Source: WTFY01 sp964614915
GTDB taxonomy: Bacteria > Pseudomonadota > Gammaproteobacteria > UBA4575
Direction: 5' to 3'
DNA length: 64,000 nt
NCBI GenBank assembly: GCA_964614915.1
Contig: CAZTNC010000011.1
Location: forward strand, 124,001 to 188,000
The position numbers and the translations under genes were made by a program. Below the pieces are notes generated by a model, which saw nothing but the letters and a program-made list of their open reading frames with translations, was not told the DNA's origin and did not search any database. Positions within the stretch are counted from its first letter, which is position 1. Each line of letters opens with the position of its first letter. Below, one piece after another: positions 40,439 to 48,852 of the stretch.

Positions 40439-40469
40439 AAAAGATCGAGTGCCTTATGCGGCTCGGTAG

Positions 40470-40546
40470 CGGAGTGTAGCTCAGCTTGGTAGAGCACTGT
40501 CTTCGGGAGGCAGGGGTCGGAGGTTCAAATCCTCTCACTCCGACCA
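40470..40546 (+). tRNA. tRNA-Pro (anticodon CGG)
   Basis: A 77-base cloverleaf with CCA encoded (40544-40546). Acceptor stem CGGAGTG pairs with CACTCCG. The anticodon stem CTGTC/GGCAG carries TTCGGGA, with anticodon CGG, reading CCG codons. D arm AGCTCAGCTTGGTAGAGC and T arm GGTTCAAATCC are normal. Confidence 0.95.
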
Positions 40547-40595
40547 ATTAATCCAACTGGTTAGTGGGCAGCCAAGGCTCGCAATCCTGTTCGAT

Positions 40596-40665
40596 ACCGG
40601 GAAACTCCCCGGTTTCAACCCCTAGCAATTGCTCCTGCTGAGGGAGTAATTGATTTTTAGGGGTT
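40596..40665 (+). other. Stem-loop pair downstream of tRNA-Pro
   Basis: Two hairpins in series. The first is ACCGGG-AAACTC-CCCGGT (40596-40613). The second is larger: AACCCCTA (40617-40624) pairs with TAGGGGTT (40658-40665), and inside it CAATTGCTCC (40626-40635) pairs with GGAGTAATTG (40643-40652), with one G-T pair, around a seven-base loop. No T-run follows either stem. The element may end the tRNA transcript, be a leader structure for the following genes, or be an extragenic palindromic element; I do not recognise it. Confidence 0.5.
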
Positions 40666-40671
40666 CCAACC

Positions 40672-40704
40672 ATGAAAAAACCCATTGTCACCGCTCTCGA
40701 CTAA
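40672..40704 (+). other. Possible ten-codon ORF (MKKPIVTALD)
   Basis: ATG AAA AAA CCC ... GAC TAA encodes MKKPIVTALD just after the hairpin at 40617-40665. It has no clear ribosome site and resembles no known leader peptide. It could be a leader peptide, a remnant or chance. The rest of the interval to 40925 holds only a possible long-range stem, ATCTGGGG (40765-40772) with CTCCAGAT (40809-40816). Confidence 0.2.
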
Positions 40705-40925
40705 ATCGGCGAACGGCTTTAGGACTGATCATGAGTTATTATATAGGGAAGAAGACCCGGAGATATCTGGGGCGTTGGTCCTGAAGGGATTGCCAGCAAC
40801 TGTAATTTCTCCAGATGCCCGATTTGTTTAAGCACGGGACGGGCCGGTAGCAGAAATCGAGACTGAAGAATGCTTTTTGCCCAGGATGTCGCCGAGTAGC
40901 CGGTTATTTGCCGGATGGAGCGAGC

Positions 40926-41477
40926 ATGAAACACATGAAATTCCTGACTTGCGTAACGAGTGTCCTGCTGTGGGCATCGCTGTTCGCCGCATATGCGGAA
41001 GCTCCTCGTGATCCATACCAGTATTTTTTCGATCTGTCTTTCGGGGACTACTCGGAAGAACTGGAGAATGCCCGGGAGCAGGGAAAAAAAGGTGTTATGG
41101 TATTTTTTGAAATGGACGAATGTCCATTTTGCCACCGTATGAAAGACACGATCATGAATCAACCCGAAGTCCAGGAATACTACCGGGAAAGATTCATACT
41201 GCTCTCCCACGATATTGAGGGGGATATTGAGATTGTAGATTTTGAGGGCAACGATACGACGCAAAAGGAATATGCGGAAAAAGTACAGCGCGTTAGAGCC
41301 ACTCCCGTGTTTACCTTTTTTGATCTGGAAGGAAACCGGATTGCGCGTTATATCGGTGCAACAAAAAGCGTGCAAGAGTTCATGTGGCTGGCCGACTATG
41401 TCGCCGATGGGCATTACAAAAATACCAGCTTCACCCGTTATAAACGGGGAAGGAAAGAGGAGTTGGCGGAAAGCTGA
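40926..41477 (+). CDS. Periplasmic thioredoxin-fold protein (SoxW-like)
   Basis: 183 residues with a signal peptide (MKHMKFLTCVTSVLLWASLFAAYAEA split at about residue 25), then a thioredoxin fold: active-site C-P-F-C in EMDECPFCHRMK, and the cis-proline loop ATPVFTFFD. This arrangement is typical of SoxW and related periplasmic thioredoxins. It would reduce or exchange disulfides outside the cytoplasm. The reductant (a DsbD- or CcdA-like protein) is not in the window. The start at 40926 follows GGAGCGAGC; upstream codons in the frame lack similarity. It is 44 bases before the TolC-family gene, suggesting an operon. Confidence 0.8.
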   Translation: MKHMKFLTCVTSVLLWASLFAAYAEAPRDPYQYFFDLSFGDYSEELENAREQGKKGVMVFFEMDECPFCHRMKDTIMNQPEVQEYYRERFILLSHDIEGDIEIVDFEGNDTTQKEYAEKVQRVRATPVFTFFDLEGNRIARYIGATKSVQEFMWLADYVADGHYKNTSFTRYKRGRKEELAES

Positions 41478-41521
41478 CAGACTCTCACCAGCCTTGTCAT
41501 ACATTCATTGAGGGATGGTGC

Positions 41522-42889
41522 ATGTATCGATGCAGAAGCTGCGTATTGTCCATGACGCTGACCTATGCAGTACTGGCGGGCGGATTCTCGTATGCGGCAG
41601 ACACCCAGCCTGTTCCGGATCCCTTGAGCCTGCAACAGGCCATCACACTTATCGACGAGCAGCATCCCATGCTGCTACAGGACAAGCTGTTGCTGGAGCG
41701 GGCTAAAAACACCGCGAACGAGGCTCGGGAGCATAACAGCCTGAATGTCGATCTGGTCGGCAGGATGCACTGGTATGAGGCCGGGAGTTCACGCTTTGAT
41801 GTTGGGGACCATGACGATCATGGCCTGCGTCTGGTGGTGAGCAAGCCATTGTATGACGGTGGTTACAGCGGTTCACTGGCCGAATCAGCTGAGCAAAGCC
41901 GAAAAGCGGCCAAACTGCGGATTGCGGAAAACCGCAGCCTGTACACCATCACGGTGATGCAGAAGTTTTTTGACGTCATACTCGCCGACATTGAAGCCTC
42001 CCGCGACAATGAAAGTATGTCTGTCAGGTACGTACGTTTTGAAGACGGACAGGACAGGCATGAGCTAGGCAAGATTTCCGATGTGGAATTGCTGGAGCTG
42101 GATAACGAATACCAGCAAGCGCGTCTGCGCATGGTTGAAAGCAGGGGACGGGCAAGCAGCACGCGACAGGCCCTGGCATTGGCACTCAATCGGCCTGGAC
42201 AGCAGCCCTCGGTGTTAACCCCGCCCCAACTCGATGTCCATAATCGTACACTGCTGGAGTTCGGTATACTGGTCGAAAAAGCCCTGAAAAATAATCGTCA
42301 ACTGGCTGCCCTTGATTCTGAATTGCTATCGGCAAGAGCAGAAGTGGAAGCCGCACGCGCGCCCTACCGCCCCGATGTTTCTGCTGTGATTGAGCGCAGT
42401 GAATATTCGAGAGAACTGGGCAGCCATGACAAGTGGCGGGCCGGACTGCAAATGACGTGGCCGCTCTTCAGTGGCGGTCAGAGTGATGTAGCCATCAGCA
42501 AAGCACAACTCAAGGTGAACCAAATTCTTTATCAACGCCGGCAACTTGAGCTGGATATACGTCAAAAGATCTGGGATATGATGGAAGCGTTTGCCCTGCT
42601 TGAAGCACAGCGGCAGGCAAGCGATGTATTTTCCAGCTATCGCGAACTGTACATGGATCGTTCCAGGGCACTGTACGAACTGGAAGTGGAGACGGACCTT
42701 GGAGATGCAATGATCCAGATATCCGAATCCCAATTACGTGATGTCAGGCAAACCTTTCAAATGACCCTTTTGCTGGCGCAGCTAAACCACCTGATTGGTG
42801 AAGAAGATTCAATGAACTGGGGTGCGGTCACTGAAAAGACAGATTTCCAGCCACAGGATGGCCAACAAGCAAAAGAACATGTGCAATAA
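41522..42889 (+). CDS. TolC-family outer-membrane channel
   Basis: 455-residue outer-membrane efflux protein with a signal peptide (to about residue 26). The internal duplication of the family is visible as two long helical repeats, about 50-240 and 255-440 (LSLQQAITLIDEQHPMLLQ... and EFGILVEKALKNNRQLAALD...), each with a beta segment (VDLVGRMHWYEAGS; VSAVIERSEYSRELG). It forms the channel of tripartite export systems. Its 3' end overlaps the next gene by 32 bases. The transported substrate is unknown. Confidence 0.87.
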   Translation: MYRCRSCVLSMTLTYAVLAGGFSYAADTQPVPDPLSLQQAITLIDEQHPMLLQDKLLLERAKNTANEAREHNSLNVDLVGRMHWYEAGSSRFDVGDHDDHGLRLVVSKPLYDGGYSGSLAESAEQSRKAAKLRIAENRSLYTITVMQKFFDVILADIEASRDNESMSVRYVRFEDGQDRHELGKISDVELLELDNEYQQARLRMVESRGRASSTRQALALALNRPGQQPSVLTPPQLDVHNRTLLEFGILVEKALKNNRQLAALDSELLSARAEVEAARAPYRPDVSAVIERSEYSRELGSHDKWRAGLQMTWPLFSGGQSDVAISKAQLKVNQILYQRRQLELDIRQKIWDMMEAFALLEAQRQASDVFSSYRELYMDRSRALYELEVETDLGDAMIQISESQLRDVRQTFQMTLLLAQLNHLIGEEDSMNWGAVTEKTDFQPQDGQQAKEHVQ

Positions 42890-43631
42890 AGTGGTTACTT
42901 GTTTACTGCTGCTGGTCTTGGTGACAATGGCATCGATGGCGCAAGCAGCTGGTGAGGCGGATGGCGTGTTGCAGTGGGAGCAGAAAACTGCATTATCCTT
43001 ACCAGTATCCGGGGTGGTTGAAGCAATAAACGTCGTCCCGGGACAGAAAGTTACCAGAGGCACTGTCCTACTATCACTGGACAAACGGCCTTTTCAGTAT
43101 CGGCTGCAATCTGCAAAATCTCGCATGGCGCAGTTTGCCCCTAGTCGTGATGAAGCCAGGAATGAGTTGCAACGTGCTGAGGAATTGTATGAACGTATGG
43201 TCCTATCTGAAGTGGAGCTGGATCAGGCGAAAATTGATTTTGCCGAAAAAGATGCACGTTATCTGGAGGCCAGGGCCGACGTTGATCAGGCAGAACTGGA
43301 TCTTGAGTACACTGAACTGAAAGCCCCCTTCGATCTCATCGTTCTGAAAAATCATGTGGTGATTGGACAAACGGTCATCAACCGTTTGCAGGCCACCCCT
43401 TTGGTTAGCGTGGCTGGCGGCCAATTGGTGGCCGCCATGTCACTGAACCCAGAACAAGTCGTGGGGCTGGATATAGGCAGTGGCATAAGCACCAGCATCG
43501 CGGGCAAGGCCCATTCTGGAAATGTCAAAGTGGTTGATTACGATGCCAGGTCAGGTTTGGCAGAAATCACCATCCTCATTGAAGGTCTCCCCGCAGCAAC
43601 CGTTGGTCAGCGTGTGCGCATCACGTGGTGA
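42858..43631 (+). CDS. Short periplasmic adaptor (HlyD/RND membrane-fusion type)
   Basis: 257 residues, shorter than the usual 330-400 of membrane-fusion proteins. A signal peptide (about 10-30) is followed by the first half of the lipoyl/barrel-sandwich domain (LPVSGVVEAINVVPGQKVTRGTVLLSLD), an alpha-helical hairpin (about 75-140), the second lipoyl half (YTELKAPFDLIVLKNHVVIGQTV) and a beta-barrel domain to the end. The C-terminal membrane-proximal domain appears missing. The ATG at 42858 is preferred; a second at 42879 is possible. It overlaps the TolC-family gene. No inner-membrane RND, ABC or MFS partner follows; pntB converges next. Confidence 0.82.
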   Translation: MANKQKNMCNKVVTCLLLLVLVTMASMAQAAGEADGVLQWEQKTALSLPVSGVVEAINVVPGQKVTRGTVLLSLDKRPFQYRLQSAKSRMAQFAPSRDEARNELQRAEELYERMVLSEVELDQAKIDFAEKDARYLEARADVDQAELDLEYTELKAPFDLIVLKNHVVIGQTVINRLQATPLVSVAGGQLVAAMSLNPEQVVGLDIGSGISTSIAGKAHSGNVKVVDYDARSGLAEITILIEGLPAATVGQRVRITW

Positions 43632-43672
43632 TGGTTGCTAAGCGATTTCCGGTGCCTTGCTGCAAGAGCTAG

Positions 43673-43701
43673 GGCACTAATGACCGTTCTGGCCTAGTGC
43701 C
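43673..43701. terminator. Stem-loop between the adaptor gene and pntB
   Basis: GGCACTA (43673-43679) and TAGTGCC (43695-43701) form a seven-base stem with a 15-base loop in the gap between two convergent genes. No T-run is present, so it is a weak candidate terminator. Confidence 0.3.
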
Positions 43702-43788
43702 GTAGCACGGGAATCTGATCGGTGTTGCTGGCGTCGATCCCTTTAGCTGCAGGTTACCTGGGCCGCCCGGCAAAGAAAACAGCAGGCG

Positions 43789-45177
43789 CTAGCCAAGGTG
43801 CTGGAAGACTGCATCCATGCTTTCCCTGGCATCCCCGAACAACATCTCTGTGTTGTCATGGAAAAACAGCGGGTTATCCACCCCGGCGTATCCTGAAGCC
43901 ATGCTCCGCTTGAGAACCACACAGGTTTTTGCCTTCCACACCTCAAGTACCGGCATTCCTGCAATCGGACTGTTCGGGTCCGTTTGTGCACTGGGATTGA
44001 CGATGTCGTTCGCCCCGATCACCAGAGACACGTCGGTCTCAGGAAAGTCTTCGTTGAGTTCATCCATCTCCAGCACGATGTCGTACGGAACCTTGGCCTC
44101 TGCAAGCAGCACGTTCATGTGGCCTGGCAAGCGCCCTGCAACAGGATGTATTCCAAACCGTACATTCACGCCCTTGGCTCTCAGATATTTGGTGATTTCG
44201 CTGACCGTGTTCTGCGCCTGCGCTACGGCCATTCCGTACCCCGGCACGAAGATCACATTACTGGCATCCTTCAGCAGGGATGCGACTTCCTCAGCACTTG
44301 TTGGGGTGACCTCGCCTTCTTCAGTTTCGACAGCGGTTCCAGAAGAAGTGCCAAAGCCTCCAAGGATTACACTCAGGAATTTTCGGTTCATCGCACGGCA
44401 CATGATGTAGCTCAGGATTGCACCACTGGAGCCGACCAGTGAGCCGACGATGATCAGGGCGGTATTGCCCAGCATGAAGCCGGTAGCCGCCGCCGCCCAT
44501 CCCGAGTAGCTGTTCAGCATCGAGACGACCACCGGCATGTCAGCGCCACCAATGGCCATGATCAGGTGCACGCCAATGGCAAATGCAATGAACGTCATGA
44601 TCAGCAGCGGGACAAGGCCTGCCGCATGGGAGTCTGATCCGAGGAATACATACCCAAAATAGATGCAGGCCAGCAAGGCCACCAGATTCATCCAGTGCCG
44701 TCCCGGCAGCATCAGGGGTTTGCCACTGATGCTGCCTTTCAGTTTCCCGAAGGCAATGACCGATCCAGTGAAGGTGATCGCGCCAATGAAGACACCCACG
44801 AAGACCTCCACCTCATGGATGATCTTTTCGGCACCCTGAAAATGTGCGTTGGGGTCCAGGTAGCTGGAAACACCGACCAGTACGGCTGCCAGTCCCACGA
44901 AACTGTGCAGGATGGCGACCAGTTCTGGCATTTGTGTCATCTCCACACGTGAGGCGATGAATGCGCCGATCAGCCCGCCGATAATCATGGCGGGAAGAAG
45001 TTTTTCGAAGCCGCCGACCTGCCCGCTCAGTATGGTTGCCACCACGGCGATTGCCATGCCGAGCATACCGCAGAGATTGCCGCGCCGTGCAGACTCCTGA
45101 TGGCTCAGGCCGTTCAGACTCAGAATAAAGAGAGCACCCGCTGCGAGGTACGAGGCTGTCAAAAGTTGTGGGTTCAT
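43789..45177 (-). CDS. pntB: NAD(P) transhydrogenase beta subunit
   Basis: Proton-pumping transhydrogenase, membrane and NADP-binding subunit (462 residues). Eight or nine membrane helices span about 1-265, and the NADP(H)-binding domain III follows with VIFVPGYGMAVAQAQ, the FGIHPVAGRLPGHMNVLLAEA motif and IGANDIVNPSA. It lies 14 bases downstream of pntA. The enzyme couples proton entry to reduction of NADP by NADH, supplying NADPH. Confidence 0.96.
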   Translation of the reverse strand: MNPQLLTASYLAAGALFILSLNGLSHQESARRGNLCGMLGMAIAVVATILSGQVGGFEKLLPAMIIGGLIGAFIASRVEMTQMPELVAILHSFVGLAAVLVGVSSYLDPNAHFQGAEKIIHEVEVFVGVFIGAITFTGSVIAFGKLKGSISGKPLMLPGRHWMNLVALLACIYFGYVFLGSDSHAAGLVPLLIMTFIAFAIGVHLIMAIGGADMPVVVSMLNSYSGWAAAATGFMLGNTALIIVGSLVGSSGAILSYIMCRAMNRKFLSVILGGFGTSSGTAVETEEGEVTPTSAEEVASLLKDASNVIFVPGYGMAVAQAQNTVSEITKYLRAKGVNVRFGIHPVAGRLPGHMNVLLAEAKVPYDIVLEMDELNEDFPETDVSLVIGANDIVNPSAQTDPNSPIAGMPVLEVWKAKTCVVLKRSMASGYAGVDNPLFFHDNTEMLFGDARESMDAVFQHLG

Positions 45178-45191
45178 GAAATTGCTCTCCC

Positions 45192-46757
45192 TTATTCTTC
45201 TTTACGAAACATCTGCAGCATGCGCTGCGTAACGAAAAATCCACCACCGATGTTGATCGAGGCAATCAGCACGGAGATCGTCGCCAGAACTACGATCACG
45301 CCACTGCTGCTTCCAATCTGCAGCAGTGCGCCAATGATGATCACGCTGCTGATCGCATTCGTAACACTCATCAATGGTGTATGCAGTGCAGGGGTGACGT
45401 TCCAGACCACCCAGTATCCAATGAAGCAGGACAGTACAAACACGGTGAAATGTTGCATGAATTCCGGAGGGGCAGAATTGCCCAGACCCCATAGAGCAAG
45501 TGCCGCGACAAGCAGGGTGACGGCAAACTTGATCCCGCTTTTTTTCCTGACCGGTTCTTCAACAACGGGAGCCGGTGCCGCCGCTGCTTTAGCCGGAGCA
45601 GCAGAAACAGAGATGGGTGGTGGCGGCCATGTGATCTCTCCCTGGTGGACCACCGTGGTCCCGCGAATGACATCGTCTTCCATGTCTACGACGAGGTTGC
45701 CATCCTTTTCAGGTGTCATGTCACTGAGCAGATGGCACAGGTTGGAGCCGTACAGCTGGCTGGACTGGGTCGGCAGACGGCTTGGCAGGTCCATGTAGCC
45801 GATCAGCGTCACGCCATGTTTGATTACAACCTCTCCCGGGCTGGTCAGTTCACAGTTACCTCCCTGCTCGGCGGCGAGGTCAACCACGACGCTGCCTTCC
45901 TTCATCATCTCAACCATGTCTTCAAGGATCAGTTTTGGAGCCGGTTTGCCCGGGATCAGTGCCGTCGTGATGATGATGTCAACTTCTTTTGCCTGCTCCC
46001 GAAACAGGGCCATCTCGGCCTCTATGAACTCCTTGCTCATGACTTTGGCATAACCACCTGCGGTGCCACCGCTTTCTTCCTCTTCAAAATCAAGCTCGAG
46101 AAACTGTGCGCCCATGCTTTCAACCTGCTGCTTGACTTCTGGACGTGTGTCAAATGCCCGCACGATTGCGCCAAGTCCGTTTGCAGTGCCGACAGCTGCA
46201 AGGCCTGCAACACCTGCACCGATGACCATGACCTTGGCCGGCGGCACCTTGCCCGCCGCAGTGATCTGGCCGGTAAAAAATCGTCCGAAATGGTTCGACG
46301 CCTCGATGACCGCACGGTAGCCTGCGATATTGGCCATGGAAGACAGGGCATCGAGCTTCTGGGCTCTGGAGATTCTTGGCACGGAGTCCATGGCCAGGAC
46401 AGTCGCCTTGCGCGCCTTCAGTTGTTCCATCAGGGCTTCATTCTGTGCAGGCCAGATGAAGCTGATCAGTGTTCCGCCCTCACGCAGTAATTCGGTCTCA
46501 TGAACGCCAAGACCCGTATGCTGTTCCGGGGCACGCACCTTGAGAACGATATCGGATTCAGCCCACAGCTCTCGGGTGTCCGAGACGACAGCAACCCCGG
46601 CATCCCGATACATGTCATCGGTGAATTTTGCGCGCGCGCCAGCACCGGCTTCGATGGCACATTCATACCCGAGCTTTTGCAGGCGGCCGGCCGTTTCCGG
46701 TGTCATCGCGACACGGTGCTCGTCTTTGTGTATTTCATTTGGGACACCAATCTTCAT
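45192..46757 (-). CDS. pntA: NAD(P) transhydrogenase alpha subunit (single chain)
   Basis: 521 residues: NAD-binding domain I (about 1-380; VMVIGAGVAGLAAVGTANGLGAIVRAFDTR, and the mobile loop region) followed by a linker rich in Ala and Pro and four membrane helices of domain II. This is the undivided E. coli type, not the split PntAA/PntAB form. AGGAAAT lies upstream of the ATG. The promoter should lie in the following 550-base gap. Confidence 0.96.
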   Translation of the reverse strand: MKIGVPNEIHKDEHRVAMTPETAGRLQKLGYECAIEAGAGARAKFTDDMYRDAGVAVVSDTRELWAESDIVLKVRAPEQHTGLGVHETELLREGGTLISFIWPAQNEALMEQLKARKATVLAMDSVPRISRAQKLDALSSMANIAGYRAVIEASNHFGRFFTGQITAAGKVPPAKVMVIGAGVAGLAAVGTANGLGAIVRAFDTRPEVKQQVESMGAQFLELDFEEEESGGTAGGYAKVMSKEFIEAEMALFREQAKEVDIIITTALIPGKPAPKLILEDMVEMMKEGSVVVDLAAEQGGNCELTSPGEVVIKHGVTLIGYMDLPSRLPTQSSQLYGSNLCHLLSDMTPEKDGNLVVDMEDDVIRGTTVVHQGEITWPPPPISVSAAPAKAAAAPAPVVEEPVRKKSGIKFAVTLLVAALALWGLGNSAPPEFMQHFTVFVLSCFIGYWVVWNVTPALHTPLMSVTNAISSVIIIGALLQIGSSSGVIVVLATISVLIASINIGGGFFVTQRMLQMFRKEE

Positions 46758-47307
46758 CTTGAGTATTTCCTTGAATGACTTGAGTCAGGTTAAGCTTTCT
46801 GCCCTATATCTAGGCCCGGCAGGACCCGACTCGGATTCACAGCAAGCGGCACGTTGCTTACAGTTTTGCAGGGGGAAAGCAGGCTGGGGACGTTATCGTA
46901 TTTCCATCGGTTCTAATGCGAGGGCGGCTATCATATAAAATTATCGCGGCGACGACCATAGGCTTTGCTTGATAACAGCAGTTAGAAACAGGCATTGGCT
47001 CAGGGCGGGATCACATCAGCTGTCCAGTCTACACAGGCAGCTAGGCCTACATTCTTTGCTTCGGTATTGACAGTTCCAGGAAACCTGCATCTGGCAAGAC
47101 ATCAGCAGAAGGCTGGAATTGCCTGGCCCAGGTTCACAACGCCTGCTCTTGGCAATATGCAGGCCCGCCCGGAAACCGGTTTTGCAGGAAGCTCGGAAAG
47201 ACTCCCGGCCTGTCACAGACATGCCTGCCCATGTCGCTCGTCTGCACCAGACTGCAACAAAAACTTGTTGGGTCCAAGGGGTTCATTTGGTACGCTAGTC
47301 GGCGTCT
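46758..47307. other. 550-base gap between pntA and ppx
   Basis: Divergent genes flank this stretch. An open frame (46995-47420) runs through it and into ppx in another phase, but it has no family resemblance or ribosome site, so I do not call it. The AT-rich segment near 46925-46950 could hold the pntA promoter. No tRNA, known small RNA, riboswitch or long repeat was recognised. Confidence 0.5.
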
Positions 47308-48852
47308 ATGGAAGCTCTTTCTCCGGTCCGGCATCCCGACGACCCACCGCTGGAAGTTTCCTCTGTCATTGCTGCGGTGGACTTGGGTTCAAACAGTTTC
47401 CACATGGTGGTCGCACGTGACCAGCACGGCCAATTGAAGGTCATTGACCGGATTCGGGAGATGGTGCGTCTCGGTGCCGGACTCAATGCTTCAGGAAAAA
47501 TCTCCGAGGATGCGCAACTCCGGGCCATCGAGTGCTTGCAGCGGTTTGGTCAGCGAATGCAGGAGATGCATGCCGATTCCGTACGTGTTGTGGGGACCAA
47601 CACCTTTCGTCGAGCCAAGAACAGCGGTGAATTCATACAGCGTGCAGAAGATGCCTTGGGGCACCCGATCCAGGTCATATCGGGTGTCGAAGAGGCCCGC
47701 CTGATCTATCACGGCACGATTCATTCCGTCACCGGACCACCTGGGAAGTGGCTGGTCATCGACATCGGTGGCGGCAGTACCGAAATTATCATCGGAGAGA
47801 AAAGCCGGCCCATCCTGATGGAAAGCGTCCAGATGGGCTGTGTCGGGATGAGCCTGAAGTTTTTCGAGGAAGGCAGCCTGGATAAGAAGAGATTCAAGAA
47901 AGCCCTGATCGAGGCCAAGTTGCAGTTGCGGCCGATTATTGCTTCCGTGAAAAACCTTGGCTGGGACTATGCGGTAGGTACGGCGGGCACGATCCGGACC
48001 ATTGATCAGCTGATGCGCGAGTGCGAATTAAGTGATCGTGGCATCACGTACCGAGGCATTGGAGGGCTGATCACCAAATTGCAAGCAGCGAAGAACATGG
48101 AGCATGTCCAGTTCGATTCACTGGCCAGGGAGCGCAAACCGGTATTTGCTGGCGGATTGGTCGTGCTGAAGGCAATTTTTTCCGAGCTAGAGATAGAAGA
48201 AATGACCGCCTCGGAAGGCGGTCTTCGTGAAGGCTTACTGTACGACCTGGAAGGCCGGATCCACCACCATGACACACGGGACAGGACCGTGCTTTCCCTG
48301 ATGCGTCGCTACCATGTGGATTCCGAGCATTCGGCAAGGATCAAGACTGCGGCATTGCGGCTGCTGGAAAAAGTATCCAATGTCCTCAAAATTGACAAAG
48401 ACCTGGCGTACCCTTTTTTGATATGGGCTGCCGATTTGCACGAGATCGGCCTGGACATCTCCCATTCGCGTTATCACCGGCATGGCGCGTACATACTGAA
48501 TAATGGCGACCTGCCCGGGTTCTCATGGAACGAGCAGCGCTTGCTTGCCTGTCTGGTAGGCAACCACCGGCGTAAAATCAGCATGGAACTGGTCGACCAG
48601 CTGCCGGCCCAATGGCAAAACCAGGCCATGTATATGATTGTGATCCTGCGACTGGCCGTGCTGATCAACCGTGACCGTGTGCCGAAAAAGTTGCCACCCG
48701 TGAAAGTGCGAAAGAGCGCTGGCTGTGCGGAAATCGTGCTGGCCCAAAAGTGGCTGCAAAAACACCCCTTGACGGTTGCAGAACTCAGGCAGGAAGAAAA
48801 CTTTCTGGAAGTTTTGGGCGTCAATATGAGAATTGGTGGGGTCGACTGCTAG
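47308..48852 (+). CDS. ppx: Exopolyphosphatase (Ppx/GppA family)
   Basis: Removes terminal phosphates from polyphosphate, and in some members acts on pppGpp. The 514-residue protein has the ASKHA phosphate loops (VIAAVDLGSNSFHMVV, VIDIGGGSTEIII), TNTFRRAKNSGEF, a catalytic glutamate in SGVEEARLIYHG, and a C-terminal HD-like domain (AADLHEIGLDISHSRYHRHGAYIL). It converges with ppk1, sharing CTAG at their stop codons: synthesis and degradation of polyphosphate sit side by side. Ppx versus GppA specificity is inferred from length and context. Confidence 0.92.
   Translation: MEALSPVRHPDDPPLEVSSVIAAVDLGSNSFHMVVARDQHGQLKVIDRIREMVRLGAGLNASGKISEDAQLRAIECLQRFGQRMQEMHADSVRVVGTNTFRRAKNSGEFIQRAEDALGHPIQVISGVEEARLIYHGTIHSVTGPPGKWLVIDIGGGSTEIIIGEKSRPILMESVQMGCVGMSLKFFEEGSLDKKRFKKALIEAKLQLRPIIASVKNLGWDYAVGTAGTIRTIDQLMRECELSDRGITYRGIGGLITKLQAAKNMEHVQFDSLARERKPVFAGGLVVLKAIFSELEIEEMTASEGGLREGLLYDLEGRIHHHDTRDRTVLSLMRRYHVDSEHSARIKTAALRLLEKVSNVLKIDKDLAYPFLIWAADLHEIGLDISHSRYHRHGAYILNNGDLPGFSWNEQRLLACLVGNHRRKISMELVDQLPAQWQNQAMYMIVILRLAVLINRDRVPKKLPPVKVRKSAGCAEIVLAQKWLQKHPLTVAELRQEENFLEVLGVNMRIGGVDC

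Noticed and set aside
40470..43800. Integrated element at tRNA-Pro
   Set aside because: No integrase, no repeat of the tRNA 3' end downstream, and no phage or plasmid genes were seen, so an island is not supported.
46995..47420. A 141-codon frame between pntA and ppx
   Set aside because: No similarity, no ribosome site, overlaps the ppx start in another frame.
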